In this document: positions 18,252 through 27,116 of the stretch, piece after piece
How the letters are laid out: every line of letters begins with the position of its first letter
Numbering within the stretch: position 1 is the stretch's first letter
DNA from: Thermoplasmata archaeon
Lineage (GTDB): Archaea > Thermoplasmatota > Thermoplasmata > Lutacidiplasmatales > UBA184
Direction of reading: 5' to 3'
Assembly: GCA_028864975.1 (NCBI GenBank)
Contig: JAGWLG010000011.1
Coordinates: 26,081-90,080, forward strand
Length of the DNA stretch: 64,000 bases
Notes under the pieces: generated by a model
What the model was told of the DNA's origin: nothing
The model's input: only the letters and a program-made list of their open reading frames with translations
Databases searched by the model: none
Program-made: the position numbers and the translations under genes

Positions 18252-18495
18252 GGCACCGTGAAGAGGGAGCCGGCCCCGGAGCCCCCTTCAGGTGACCGAC
18301 TTCGTTGAAGCAATTAAGCACATCGGACGCGAAAGAGGAAGTTGCGCCTGGACGCTGTCTTCAACACGGGACCGGGGCGGGCGGGGAAGGGCTGCGCTTG
18401 CGCGGGGAGCAAGCGGGCGGACGGGCCAAGGGTCCCGTCCCGGGCCGCGGTTCGGAGAGAAGGGCTTAAGTCCGACCTGGCTAGCGCCGCTCCGC
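18252..18495. other. cdc6/mat divergent spacer: promoters, possible but unproven origin
   Basis: A 244-base spacer between divergent cdc6 and mat. It holds an AT-rich patch 'GCAATTAAGCAC' near 18310-18321, a possible cdc6 promoter, and two short related elements in opposite orientation, CGTTGAAG near 18303 and CTTCAACACG near 18358. No canonical mini-ORB (TTCCAGTGGAAAC-type) was found by eye, and there is no long AT-rich unwinding element. Calling it an origin would rest only on location. Confidence 0.2.
18464..18470 (+). promoter_or_regulatory. TATA-like box of the S-adenosylmethionine synthetase gene
   Basis: GCTTAAG centred about 28 bases before the ATG at 18496, in otherwise very GC-rich DNA. 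The spacing predicts a leaderless mRNA and supports 18496 rather than an upstream start in the same open frame. Confidence 0.55.
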
Positions 18496-19701
18496 ATGCC
18501 CGCCGTCGAGCGCAACATCAACGTGGAGCCGCTGAAGACCCAGTTCATCGAGGAGCAGCCCGTTGAGCTCGTGGAACGAAAGGGCCTGGGACACCCTGAC
18601 AGCATCTGCGACGGGGTCTCCGAGGCCGTGAGCCGCGCCCTGTCGAAGATGTATCTCGATGAGTACGGAAGGATCCTCCACCACAACACTGACGAGACCC
18701 ACGTCGTCGGGGGCCAGGCCACGCCCGCCTTCGGTGCGGGGAAGGTCGCCCAGCCGGCCTACGTCTGCTTGGTGGGCCGCGCGACAACCGAGGTCAACGG
18801 CGAGAAGCTCCCGTTCCGACAGACCGCGATCGATGCGGCCAAGACCTACATCAAGGGCGTCTGCTCCCACCTGGACGCGGAGAAGCAGATCGACTACGAC
18901 TGCAAGATCGGTCAGGGCTCCGTCGACCTTCGCGGGGTGTTCGAACAGGAGGGCCACCTTGCCAACGACACCTCCTTCGGGTGCGGCTACGCCCCGCTCT
19001 CCGAGACCGAGACGCTCGTGCTGGAGACGGAGCGCTTCCTGACGCTCAAGCTCAAGAAGAAGGTCCGGTCGCTGGGTGAGGACGTCAAGGTCATGGGGTG
19101 CCGCCGGGGCGACGAGATCCGCCTAACGGTGGCCGCCGCGATGGTCGCGCGGGAGCTCAAGGGCCGGGACGACTACGTCTCGGCGATCCGCGAGATCCAC
19201 GACGAAGTGGAGAAGAACGCGGCGAAGTACACTCGCCGCCAGGTGAGCGTCGACATCAACACGGGCGACAACTACGACAAGGGTGTCTACTACCTCACCG
19301 TCACCGGCCTCTCCCTCGAGAACGGGGACGATGGGTCCACCGGCCGCGGGAACCGCGTGAACGGGCTCATCACACCGTACCGGCCGATGAGCATGGAGGC
19401 GACGAGCGGCAAGAACCCCGTCACCCACGTGGGGAAGATCTACAACCTCCTGTCGAAGGAGATCGCGAACGACATCGTGAAGAAGGCGGGGGGCAACGTC
19501 AAGGAGGTCCACGTCCGGATCCTCTCCCAGATCGGTAAGCCGGTCGACCAGCCGCTCGTGTGCGCCGTGAACGTGCTCACCACGGACTCGGCGAACAAGA
19601 ACGAGGTCTTCCACACCGCCCACGAGGTCGCGGACGGCTGGCTCACGAAGGCCCACACCATCCCCCAGCTCCTGCTCACCTCGAAGCTCACCACGTTCTG
19701 A
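18496..19701 (+). CDS. mat: Archaeal-type S-adenosylmethionine synthetase
   Basis: A 401-residue archaeal methionine adenosyltransferase, which makes S-adenosylmethionine from methionine and ATP. It starts with the family pattern '[18 protein letters not shown]' and has '[12 protein letters not shown]', the loop '[18 protein letters not shown]', '[21 protein letters not shown]' and, near the C-terminus, '[20 protein letters not shown]'. Length matches archaeal MATs and not bacterial MetK (about 384 residues, different motifs). The product feeds the methyltransferases and radical-SAM enzyme nearby. The frame is open back to 18292, but the ATG at 18496 begins the conserved region and has a TATA-like box about 28 bases upstream. 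Confidence 0.96.
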   Translation: MPAVERNINVEPLKTQFIEEQPVELVERKGLGHPDSICDGVSEAVSRALSKMYLDEYGRILHHNTDETHVVGGQATPAFGAGKVAQPAYVCLVGRATTEVNGEKLPFRQTAIDAAKTYIKGVCSHLDAEKQIDYDCKIGQGSVDLRGVFEQEGHLANDTSFGCGYAPLSETETLVLETERFLTLKLKKKVRSLGEDVKVMGCRRGDEIRLTVAAAMVARELKGRDDYVSAIREIHDEVEKNAAKYTRRQVSVDINTGDNYDKGVYYLTVTGLSLENGDDGSTGRGNRVNGLITPYRPMSMEATSGKNPVTHVGKIYNLLSKEIANDIVKKAGGNVKEVHVRILSQIGKPVDQPLVCAVNVLTTDSANKNEVFHTAHEVADGWLTKAHTIPQLLLTSKLTTF

Positions 19702-19759
19702 ACGGGGGGGCCGGGACCGGGCGTCGCGAGCCGTCCCGGGGTCGAGCGGAGCGACGCCG

Positions 19760-21070
19760 ATGAGGGTCTACGTCGAGGCCTACGGGTGCGCCCAGAACCT
19801 GGGGGAGGCGGAGGCGCTCCGAGCGCTCGCGACCTCGCAGGGACATCTCCTCGCCGACCGCCCGTCGGAGGCGGATGTCGGGGTCCTCGTGACGTGTGCG
19901 GTCATCGGCCACACGGAGGACCACATGGTCGAACGGTGGCGAGAGCTCTCAAGCGTGCTGCCGCACACCGTGGTCACGGGTTGCATGGTTCCCCTCCGCC
20001 AGGAGCGACTCACCGCTCCCGGGGCGCGGGGAACGACCCACCTGCTTCCGATCCGGGCGCAGGAGAAGCTCCCGGAGCTTCTGCGGTCCCTGCCCGGTCC
20101 CGGGGCGGTCGCGGCCCCCCCGGTCGGGAACGCCGAACATGGAGGGCTCCTCCAGGTTCGCCCCAAGGTCCCTCCGGCGGAAGCGACGGTCCACCGTGAG
20201 CTCGTCCTGGCCCAAGGGTGCACGAGCCACTGCACGTACTGCTTCTCTCGTCTGGCGAGGGGACCCCTCAAGAGCACCCCGCTCCCGCACTTGCTCGCCC
20301 AGGCACGCGCGGCGATCGCGGGGGGGGCGGTCGAGCTGCGGGTGAGCTCCCTGGACACCTCCTGCTGGGGCGAGGACCTGGGGGAGGGCGGTCCGCGCCT
20401 CCCCGAGGCCGTCCGCGAGCTCTCGGCCCTTCCCGCGCCCAAAGACTTCCGACTGCGCGTGGGCATGATGAGCCCGCAGACCCTTTCGACGATCTCCGAG
20501 CCCTACTTCGAGGCCCTCTCCTCCCTCCCCCGGATGTTCCGGTTCCTCCATCTTCCCGTCCAGTCAGGGTCCGACCGCGTGCTGAGCGCCATGAAGCGGG
20601 GCTACGCCGTCGAGACCTTCCTGAGGCTGGTCGCGAGGGCCCGGGAGCTCGTCCCCGACCTCATGCTGTCGACCGATGTTATCGTCGGCTTCCCCGGCGA
20701 AAGGCCCGAGGACCACGAATCGACGCTTCGGCTCCTCGAGAGCGTCCGCCCCGAGGTCCTGAATCTCACGAGGTTCTCCCCGCGCCCCATGACCCCTGCC
20801 GCACGATGGGAGCCGATCGTGAGCCGCGTCGTGAAGGAACGCTCCCGGGAGGTCACCGCGCTCAGGCTCCGACTGGCGAGAGGAAGAATGGAACGGTGGG
20901 TCGGATGGAAAGGCCGCGGGGTCGTGACCGAGCATGGGCCCGAGGGGACGTGCGTCGCCCGGATGCCGAACTACCTCCCCGTGGTCCTGCCCGAGCGCCG
21001 ACCCCTGGGGACCTGGCTCGACCTCACGGTCCGCGGAGCGCGCTCGACCTACCTGCTCGGTGAGAGCTAG
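19760..21070 (+). CDS. tRNA N6-threonylcarbamoyladenosine methylthiotransferase (archaeal e-MtaB type)
   Basis: A 436-residue radical-SAM methylthiotransferase expected to convert t6A37 to ms2t6A37 in tRNAs reading ANN codons. The N-terminal UPF0004 domain has three cluster cysteines (C10 in YGCAQNLGEAE, C46 in VTCAVIG, C75 in VTGCM). The radical-SAM core has C154, C158 and C161 (CTSHCTYC), and a C-terminal TRAM domain starts near 375 ('GWKGRGVVTEHGPEG'). Six cysteines imply two [4Fe-4S] clusters. It follows mat by 58 bases on the same strand, so the S-adenosylmethionine producer and this consumer are probably cotranscribed. Confidence 0.9.
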   Translation: MRVYVEAYGCAQNLGEAEALRALATSQGHLLADRPSEADVGVLVTCAVIGHTEDHMVERWRELSSVLPHTVVTGCMVPLRQERLTAPGARGTTHLLPIRAQEKLPELLRSLPGPGAVAAPPVGNAEHGGLLQVRPKVPPAEATVHRELVLAQGCTSHCTYCFSRLARGPLKSTPLPHLLAQARAAIAGGAVELRVSSLDTSCWGEDLGEGGPRLPEAVRELSALPAPKDFRLRVGMMSPQTLSTISEPYFEALSSLPRMFRFLHLPVQSGSDRVLSAMKRGYAVETFLRLVARARELVPDLMLSTDVIVGFPGERPEDHESTLRLLESVRPEVLNLTRFSPRPMTPAARWEPIVSRVVKERSREVTALRLRLARGRMERWVGWKGRGVVTEHGPEGTCVARMPNYLPVVLPERRPLGTWLDLTVRGARSTYLLGES

Positions 21071-21127
21071 CACGCTATCCGACGAGAGGGCGCGTCTTTA
21101 TCTCTACGAAAATCGCTATCCCACGAC

Positions 21128-21628
21128 GTGGACGACATCGACCGTCGCATCCTCCAGCTGCTCAAGGAGGACGGACGGGCCACCAACGCCGAGGTCGGGA
21201 CGAAGATCGGCCTCTCGGAAGGGGCGGTGCGCCGGCGTATCGCCCGCATGCGGGCCGAGGGAACGATTCTTCGGTTCACCGTGGTCACCCTCCCCCTGGG
21301 ACCGGAAGGCCTGGTCCTGATCCGGTGCCGGCCCGGGAAGACGGCGACCATCCTCGAGCACGTCCGGCAGAGGGCCACCGAGGTCTTCGAGTCCTCGGGA
21401 GAGTACGACCTGGGGGCCATCATCGAGTGCGGAACGATGGACGCGCTCAATCGGGAGCTGGATGCGATCCGCGCCCTCGATGGAGTGGACGCCACGTTGA
21501 CCCTGATCCGTCTCACGCGATGGCAGAAGACCCCCCAGGCCGCGCCCGGAGGGGCGGCCCCGGTGGCTCCCTCCCGTGCCGCTCCCGCCCCTCCCCCTCG
21601 CCGACCCATGGGGAGCAAGGGGCGCTGA
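21128..21628 (+). CDS. Lrp/AsnC-family transcriptional regulator
   Basis: A 166-residue regulator. Residues 1-50 are the Lrp winged helix-turn-helix ('DIDRRILQLLKEDGRATNAE', recognition helix 'SEGAVRRRIARM'). Residues 55-135 form the RAM/AsnC ligand-binding fold ('GPEGLVLIRCRPGK', 'VFESSGEYDLGAIIECGTMDALN'). The last 30 residues are an Ala/Pro-rich tail. Members sense amino acids and act as octameric activators or repressors. The start is a GTG at 21128, and a TATA-like CTTTATCT (21096-21103) lies about 28 bases upstream, so the message is probably leaderless. Its target is unknown; neighbours give no amino-acid pathway. Confidence 0.85.
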   Translation: MDDIDRRILQLLKEDGRATNAEVGTKIGLSEGAVRRRIARMRAEGTILRFTVVTLPLGPEGLVLIRCRPGKTATILEHVRQRATEVFESSGEYDLGAIIECGTMDALNRELDAIRALDGVDATLTLIRLTRWQKTPQAAPGGAAPVAPSRAAPAPPPRRPMGSKGR

Positions 21629-21750
21629 CCGGGGGGCCCGACCTCTCCTTGCGAAGGCGTCCGATGGCCCCGTGTGACGCTCGAGGATCGGCCCGGTGGG
21701 AGGTCCACGAGGGACAACCCGTGGGGACACCTAGAGGGGCCTAGAACCTC

Positions 21751-22872
21751 ATGGCGACAGTCGCGATCGGTCCCATCTTCCTCGGTGTCGGGGTCCTCAT
21801 CGTCCTCGTGGTCGTCCTGATCCTGGTCTGGCGCGTCATCGTGCCGATGTGGGTGAAGCGACGCCAGGCCCAGGTCGCCGAGGGGACCGCCTGGATCGAG
21901 GACCGGGCCTGGAACCAGATCCAGGCCGCGAAGGCGCTCGCGGACTTCCTCGACCGGGAAGGGACCGACATCCGAGAAGCGGTCGTGCAGATCGAGGTGG
22001 CCACGGGAAAGTACGAGATGAGGCGCTACGTGGAGGCGCAGCGGCTTGCGAAGGAGGTCACCGAGAAGCTCGCGGCTCGCCGCAAGCGCCCCCGCGAAAC
22101 CCCGGGCGCCTCGACCCCCAAGCCGGTCGGCAAGCCGATCGTCGAGCCCGAACCCGAGGGCCCCACGCACCGAGACCTTGCCCGAAGGGTGGGCGACCCC
22201 GACCCCGAGGAGAGGCCCTCCCCGACCCGAGGGTCTATCTCCTCCCCTCCGCTCCGGGCCACCGAAGCTGGAGCGGGGGGAGACGTGGAGCACGACGAAG
22301 AGGAGGGGAGCGCTCCACCGGAGGAGATCGAGGACGGGACGATCACCGCCGAGCGCGCGAAGCGACCGAAGGACTTCATGGAGGCACGTTTCATGCTAAC
22401 TTCGCTCCAGAACGACCTCGATGCGGCTCCCGCCGAGCGGAAGCAGGACCCGGCGGTCCGGGAGGCCCGCGACTGGGCCCAGAAGAGCCAGGCTTCCTTC
22501 GACCGGAAGGACTACACCGAGAGCCTGCGTCTTGCCATGCGGGGACGAAGGAGGCTCGGCGGGGCCGGGATCTCGACCATCAGTGTTGGGGCGGGGACCG
22601 TCGTCGAGGCTCCCCCGGAGGAGCTCTCCCCTACGGCGCGCCGCTCCTCGGCTCCACCCCCAACGGCCGCCACCTCCGCGCCCCCTTCCGCCACGGCCCC
22701 AACGTCCCCGGCGATGTCGTGTGGCCGGTGCGGTCGGGTCAACAACTCCGGGGACCGGTTCTGTCGGGGCTGCGGAGCCATGCTGGCTCCTCCCAGCTGT
22801 CCCCGGTGCCACCGCCCTGTGGAAGCGGACGACAGGTTCTGCCACGGCTGCGGAAGCCCGCTCGGGGGCTGA
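21751..22872 (+). CDS. N-terminally anchored protein with C-terminal double zinc ribbon
   Basis: A 373-residue protein with one N-terminal transmembrane helix (about 5-32), a helical region (40-110), a long Pro/Glu-rich linker, a second helical pair near 210-265 ('MEARFMLTSLQNDLD', 'AQKSQASFDRKDYTESLRLAMRGRRRL'; TPR- or coiled-coil-like) and a C-terminal double zinc ribbon: CGRCG, CRGCG, CPRCH and CHGCG pairs. Such zinc-ribbon tails are common in archaeal scaffold proteins, and the soluble part should be cytoplasmic. No specific function is recognised. It lies between the Lrp regulator and an alpha-toroid gene. Confidence 0.7.
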   Translation: MATVAIGPIFLGVGVLIVLVVVLILVWRVIVPMWVKRRQAQVAEGTAWIEDRAWNQIQAAKALADFLDREGTDIREAVVQIEVATGKYEMRRYVEAQRLAKEVTEKLAARRKRPRETPGASTPKPVGKPIVEPEPEGPTHRDLARRVGDPDPEERPSPTRGSISSPPLRATEAGAGGDVEHDEEEGSAPPEEIEDGTITAERAKRPKDFMEARFMLTSLQNDLDAAPAERKQDPAVREARDWAQKSQASFDRKDYTESLRLAMRGRRRLGGAGISTISVGAGTVVEAPPEELSPTARRSSAPPPTAATSAPPSATAPTSPAMSCGRCGRVNNSGDRFCRGCGAMLAPPSCPRCHRPVEADDRFCHGCGSPLGG

Positions 22873-22929
22873 ACGCTCTCGCGAGGCCCCCTGGCGAGGC
22901 TGGTCCCGACGCAAGAGGAGGGACACGTC

Positions 22930-23895
22930 TTGCTCCAGGACCCGACGCTTGCGTGGTTGCTCGAACGCGAGCAGCCCGCCGTGCGCTACCGCGCCCTGAC
23001 CGAGCTCCTGGGAAGGCCGAAGAGCGACCCCCAGGTCCGCGAGGCCCGGGCGGAGATCCCTCGGCGGGGGTGGGCCGCGGACCTCCTCGCAAGGCGGGAC
23101 CCGGGGGGTTGGTGGGTGAGCCCGAAGAGCCTCTACACGCCGAAGTACCTCAGCACGAACTGGCAGCTGCTGGTCCTCTCCGACCTTGGCCTCACGCGGG
23201 CCCATCCCCAGATCCGGCGGTCCTGCGAGCTCTGGATGAAGGTCTTCGCGCTCGAGGGAGGGGGCGTGGGAAGGAACTCGAAGGGAAAGGGCCACCACTG
23301 CGTCGTGGGCAACATGACCCGGGCGCTGATCCGGTTCGGGTACGTGGACGACCCTCGCATTCGACGGAGCCTCGAGTGGCTGGTCCAAACGGCCCACCCA
23401 CGCGGGGGATGGTCCTGTTTCAGCGACTACTGGGCCGGGCGGAACCTCGACTCGTGGGAAGGCCTCTCCGCCTTTACGGTCTACCCGCGGTCGAAGTGGT
23501 CCCCGGCGATGAAGGAGTGCGTCCAGAAGGGGGCCGAGTTCTTTCTGGAACGGGAGCTACATCGCCAGGGTGCGCGCTACGCGCCCTGGTACCGCCTCCA
23601 CTACCCGGTCCACTACTACTACGACCTGCTGGTGGGTCTGGACGTGCTGACCGCCCTGGGCTACGGGTCGGACCCTCGCCTGAGCTTCGTGTTGAAGTGG
23701 CTGCGCTCTAAGCGACGCAGGGATGGGCGGTGGGACCTCGACGCCCAGCATCCGGATGCGGGGGGCGCCTACGGTCGATGGATGCGGGAGCATCCCCGAC
23801 AACGACCGACCCCGCTCGTCCTGGAAAGGCCCGGAGAACCGAGCAAGATGGTCACGCTGCGTGCCCTCACGGTGCTCTTGAGGGTGGGGGGCTGA
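22930..23895 (+). CDS. Alpha-toroid (prenyltransferase/squalene-cyclase-like) repeat protein
   Basis: A 321-residue all-helical protein with repeats resembling the prenyltransferase/squalene oxidase alpha-toroid: 'LYTPKYLSTNWQLLVLSDLGL', 'CVVGNMTRALIRFGYVDDPRI', 'HPRGGWSCFSDYW', 'YYYDLLVGLDVLTALGYGSDPRL' and 'RRDGRWDLDAQHPDAGG'. The QW-like and 'GGW/GRW' pieces fit the fold, but no DxDD cyclase motif or zinc-ligand set is clear, so enzymatic activity is unproven. The start is TTG at 22930 with a strong ribosome site GAGGAGGG (22915-22922). The gene ends with a run of six G (23886-23891) just before the TGA, and a methyltransferase frame continues in the +1 frame; see the findings. Confidence 0.7.
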   Translation: MLQDPTLAWLLEREQPAVRYRALTELLGRPKSDPQVREARAEIPRRGWAADLLARRDPGGWWVSPKSLYTPKYLSTNWQLLVLSDLGLTRAHPQIRRSCELWMKVFALEGGGVGRNSKGKGHHCVVGNMTRALIRFGYVDDPRIRRSLEWLVQTAHPRGGWSCFSDYWAGRNLDSWEGLSAFTVYPRSKWSPAMKECVQKGAEFFLERELHRQGARYAPWYRLHYPVHYYYDLLVGLDVLTALGYGSDPRLSFVLKWLRSKRRRDGRWDLDAQHPDAGGAYGRWMREHPRQRPTPLVLERPGEPSKMVTLRALTVLLRVGG

Positions 23896-24550
23896 AGAGC
23901 TGCCAGCCCTCCCTGCCCCCCGGTCCACAACAGCCGCGGGGCCTCCCGGGTACGAGGGGCGCTTCGACCTCGCAGGCTGGGACCTGATCCATGCCCTCGG
24001 GCGGCAGAGCAAGCGCCTCCCCCGAAGGGAACGTGCTCTGATCGATCTGGGCATGGGCCGCGGACGTGACCTGATCTTCCTCTCGCGCCACGGTTTCCGG
24101 GTCCTGGGGGTGGACCGTGACCCGATGGCGATCGCGAGGGCCCGGCGGCGGGCGGCAGGTCTCGGGCTGCCTATACGAACGGAGCTCGCGGACCTTCGGA
24201 CCTACCGGCTCCGGGGCTCCTACGAGGTCCTCTTCTCCTCCTCGGCCCTGAACCACCTGCCGCCCAGCGGACGGGCACGACGCTTCGCCCACTTCCAGCG
24301 TGCGACCGTCCCGGAGGGGATCCACGCCATCAACGTGTTCGACGCGAAGGAGTACGCCCGACCGTCGCCGGACATCGATCCCGGAGGACTCCCCTTCCGC
24401 CGGGGGGAACTTCGGTCCTACTACCGCCGCTGGTCGGTCCTCGAGGACCGCGAACTCGCTCTGGAGTGCAGGTTCGGTGGCCGTCCCCATCGGCACTTCT
24501 GGCAGGTGATCGTCGCGCAGAAGCCCAAGTCAGGGGCCATGACGAGGTAG
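23882..24550 (+). CDS. SAM-dependent methyltransferase frame lacking a canonical start codon
   Basis: The frame open from 23882 encodes a class I methyltransferase of TehB-like appearance. Motif I (LIDLGMGRGRD), strand 2 'FRVLGVDRDP' and 'LFSSSALNHLPPSGRARRF' are all visible, ending 'HRHFWQVIVAQKP'. The first ATG (24053) falls inside motif I, and I read no ATG, GTG or TTG in frame before it; the only near-cognate choice is CTG at 23900. Thus the enzyme is started at a non-standard codon, fused to the upstream alpha-toroid gene by a +1 shift at the G-run, or the sequence has an indel. Start 23882 marks only the open frame. The substrate is unknown. Confidence 0.7.
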   Translation, partial: GWGAEELPALPAPRSTTAAGPPGYEGRFDLAGWDLIHALGRQSKRLPRRERALIDLGMGRGRDLIFLSRHGFRVLGVDRDPMAIARARRRAAGLGLPIRTELADLRTYRLRGSYEVLFSSSALNHLPPSGRARRFAHFQRATVPEGIHAINVFDAKEYARPSPDIDPGGLPFRRGELRSYYRRWSVLEDRELALECRFGGRPHRHFWQVIVAQKPKSGAMTR

Positions 24551-24592
24551 CCAGCCCCGCTCCTCCTCGAGGGCGGGTCCGAGCGCGAAACC

Positions 24593-25915
24593 TCAGGCGA
24601 ACTGCTCGAGCCGCCTCTGGTGCTTCCAGTCCTTGAGCCAGTGGCTCTGGGTGAGCCATCTTCCCACGGGGATCTCGAAGAACGAGGAGATCCTGCGGAC
24701 CACGTCTTCGTAGGTCGCCAGCCGCTCGGGTGGATGGGTCAGCGCGGCGCGGACGTGCTCCCGGACGTTCCAGACCCCGAGGGGCATGACCTGCTCCGGA
24801 TGGGTCTCCCGCAGGACGACAACGCCCGCCTGCCGCTGCAGGCACTCGAGGTGCTCGCTCGTCGCCAGTCGGGCCGCGTAGTAGCACCCCCCCATCCCGG
24901 CGTAGGTGGTCCGCCCCTGGTTCCCCTCCCAGTCCCCCAGCATGACGACCTGCTCCCCGAGGGGGTTCCAGAGCGTGCCAGGGTACCAGGCCTCGATCGA
25001 TTCGTATCTCCAGGCCCCAGGAAGCAGGAGCAGGAACCAGCGGTCCCCGAGGGCGTTCAGCGTGTAGAGAAGGAACTCGGAGAGCTCGGGAAGGTCCCGA
25101 ACCTGCTCCAGGTTCTCCTTCGAGAGGAGGTCGTCGACCGCCGTGATCGACCAACGCGTGGGGACGAACCTCCGATGGCCACGACGTCCGAGGGTCCCGG
25201 CGCTGAAGGCGCGTTGGATCCGGGAAACGGGTACCTCCTTCTCGTAGAGCTCGGCCACCCCGATCCGGGCCGTCGCGTGAAGGTCATCGGAGGCCTTCTC
25301 CAGGCGAGCGTCGACCTTCCTCACCTCCGAGCGGAAGTCGTCCAGGGGGGCCGACGCTCCGAAGGGCGGAGCTTCGTCGGAGAGCTCCAGGCGGACGCGG
25401 GGAGCCCGGTGGAAGTGGGCCTCGGTCTCCGCGCTGTCTTGGGCGAGCGCCACCAGCTGGACATCTTGGATGAGCCGCGTGCCGCTCTCGGCGTCCGTGA
25501 CCTTCACGGGGGCGGTCCCACGCACCAGGGAGGTACGGTAGTTCACGATCTCCTGGAGGGGCCGTCCGACCCAGCGCTCGGGCGTATCGTAGAGGAGCGT
25601 GTCCCCGTGCTCCGGAGAGAGGAGCGGACCGATGCTCACGTGGGGGTAGCCGATCCTGCCGACGAAGATCCCCGGGGGCGTGCTCCCCTCCCAGTCCTTC
25701 TGCCCGAGCATCGGGAGGGTCCTCCCCAGGCCATTGTAACGAAGGAGGAGCGGACAGACCGGTTTCCCGCAGAGGAGCTGAGCCGAACGGCACCTCAGGC
25801 ACATCGTCGGGTCCTCTCGGAGCCCGGGGATGGTCCAGATCAGAGAGGGGTCGGACGAGGCCCCGGGGAGGGGAGAGCTCACCCGACGGCTCTCGGGGAA
25901 GATGTCCGTGCTCAT
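24593..25915 (-). CDS. nreA: NreA-family DNA repair protein
   Basis: A 440-residue archaeal protein of the Nre (DUF650/DUF651) family, reported to work in DNA repair with PCNA. It has the N-terminal zinc-finger cysteines C39, C42, C49 and C54 ('MCLRCRSAQLLCGKPVCP'), the conserved blocks 'FVGRIGYPHVSIGPL' and 'LGDRWFLLLLPGAWRYE', and a C-terminal PCNA-interacting box QRRLEQF (433-439). The ATG at 25915 is chosen because it precedes the family N-terminus. An AT-rich CTCAAATAGAG at 25945-25955, between this gene and the divergent tRNA-Pro, may serve as a promoter for one or both. Confidence 0.93.
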   Translation of the reverse strand: MSTDIFPESRRVSSPLPGASSDPSLIWTIPGLREDPTMCLRCRSAQLLCGKPVCPLLLRYNGLGRTLPMLGQKDWEGSTPPGIFVGRIGYPHVSIGPLLSPEHGDTLLYDTPERWVGRPLQEIVNYRTSLVRGTAPVKVTDAESGTRLIQDVQLVALAQDSAETEAHFHRAPRVRLELSDEAPPFGASAPLDDFRSEVRKVDARLEKASDDLHATARIGVAELYEKEVPVSRIQRAFSAGTLGRRGHRRFVPTRWSITAVDDLLSKENLEQVRDLPELSEFLLYTLNALGDRWFLLLLPGAWRYESIEAWYPGTLWNPLGEQVVMLGDWEGNQGRTTYAGMGGCYYAARLATSEHLECLQRQAGVVVLRETHPEQVMPLGVWNVREHVRAALTHPPERLATYEDVVRRISSFFEIPVGRWLTQSHWLKDWKHQRRLEQFA

Positions 25916-25991
25916 CGTTGGACCGACAAAGTACGGTCGTGGTGCTCAAATAGAGCGACCAGATGGTGAAACGGTCCGCCACGTGCGGCTT

Positions 25992-26066
25992 GGGTCTGTG
26001 GGCTAGCTTGGTCTAGACTTGGGCGTTCGGGACGCTCAGACTCCGGTTCAAATCCGGACAGACCCA
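25992..26066 (+). tRNA. tRNA-Pro (anticodon CGG)
   Basis: A 75-base cloverleaf. The acceptor stem GGGTCTG pairs with CAGACCC, followed by discriminator A. The anticodon stem GGGCG/CGCTC closes a seven-base loop TTCGGGA with anticodon CGG (reads CCG). The T-arm TCCGG/CCGGA closes the loop TTCAAAT, with a four-base variable region. The D-arm has GG in the loop but a weak stem (one mismatch, two wobble pairs). No CCA is encoded and no intron is seen. It is divergent from nreA. Confidence 0.93.
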
Positions 26067-26219
26067 TACTCATCAAGGCCGCCCGCTCTCGCCCTCTCTT
26101 CTCGACCCCTCCTCGCGGGAAGGGTCGGTCAAGCCCGAGAGGCCTTCCCTTCCCTTCCCCGCCTCCGTGCGTATGACCGACAGCTCCGGCCGAGGCGAGA
26201 CGGATCGGCATGCGGGAGC

Positions 26220-27116
26220 TCAAGCGAGGAGATGGTCGAGATACCCCGAAACCCCATCAAGGTCGCGAACGGGGGGCGGGAAGGACATTCGTTCACCAAG
26301 ATCCCGGGCGAGCCAGGAGAAGAGGTCGCGTCCTGACCTCAGCGCGTCCGCGATCGACCCCCGGTCGTATCTTGCGACGGTGCGGGAAAAGTCACGTACG
26401 GCGCGCGGATCCGCCCACGTTTCGAAGAACCTCGCATCATGCCAAACGTCCACGGCACGGTTGCTTCTCGCTAGGGCGTGCCATCGCACCATCTGGACCA
26501 GCAGGACTCGCAGGTACCCGTTGGTGGCACCCAACGATGTGAGGAGCTCGCCTCGCCGGAGCTTCTTGGCGGTCCAGATGAGATGGAACCAGTAGTCGTT
26601 CGAGAGATTGGCGAACTCGTCCGACGTAGGCAGCTTCGGCGGCTCCGCCTTCACCGCCGTGGGCATGACGATCCCGTCCTTGTTCGTCAGGACCCGGAAC
26701 CCGCGTGCCAGGACCTCGGCCGCGCCGGGGGTCCGGAGGACCACCTCCTCGGGGTGGCGCATTAGCCGTTTCAGAGCGTAGTAGAGGAAGAGCGAACCCC
26801 GCCCCACGAAGGGGAAGACCGCCAGATCCACATCCTGGCCGTCCTCGAAGAGCACGCGGACCTCCTCCCCCGAGCCCAAGCCGTTCGGCTCGCGATGGAC
26901 GGTCCAGGGACGGCCCAGCTTCTCAACCCACGCAAATTCGCGAAGCAGCAGACCGGGCTGACGGACGAAGAGCGCGACGTCAATGTCCGAGAAGGCGTCC
27001 GCCGGTCTATTCGTTCGCGCTTGCGAACCCACGAGGATCGCCAGGCGGACGTTCCCGTCGGCTTCCGACCAGTGTGCAAGGCGGGGGATCCACTCAGCGG
27101 CAGGAGGCGCGGGCAT
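26220..27116 (-). CDS. Nucleotidyltransferase of the aminoglycoside 6-adenylyltransferase (ANT(6)) type
   Basis: A 298-residue protein resembling streptomycin/aminoglycoside 6-adenylyltransferases. The polymerase-beta signature is LVGSQART (28-35) with acidic pair D44 and D46 in SDIDVALF and a third acidic strand 'DGQDVDLAVFPF'. The helical C-terminal half ('NDYWFHLIWTAKKLRRGELLTSLGATNGYLRVLLVQMVRWHA') fits the ANT(6) arrangement. In archaea the substrate is unlikely to be streptomycin and remains unknown. The frame extends to 27203, but the ATG at 27116 places the motif at the usual distance from the N-terminus. It is convergent with the tRNA-Pro region. Confidence 0.75.
   Translation of the reverse strand: MPAPPAAEWIPRLAHWSEADGNVRLAILVGSQARTNRPADAFSDIDVALFVRQPGLLLREFAWVEKLGRPWTVHREPNGLGSGEEVRVLFEDGQDVDLAVFPFVGRGSLFLYYALKRLMRHPEEVVLRTPGAAEVLARGFRVLTNKDGIVMPTAVKAEPPKLPTSDEFANLSNDYWFHLIWTAKKLRRGELLTSLGATNGYLRVLLVQMVRWHALARSNRAVDVWHDARFFETWADPRAVRDFSRTVARYDRGSIADALRSGRDLFSWLARDLGERMSFPPPVRDLDGVSGYLDHLLA

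Noticed and set aside
18252..18495. Replication origin beside cdc6
   Set aside because: The location is right, but I could not find origin recognition boxes or a clear AT-rich unwinding element by eye. I list the spacer only as a possibility. GC-skew or marker-frequency data would decide.
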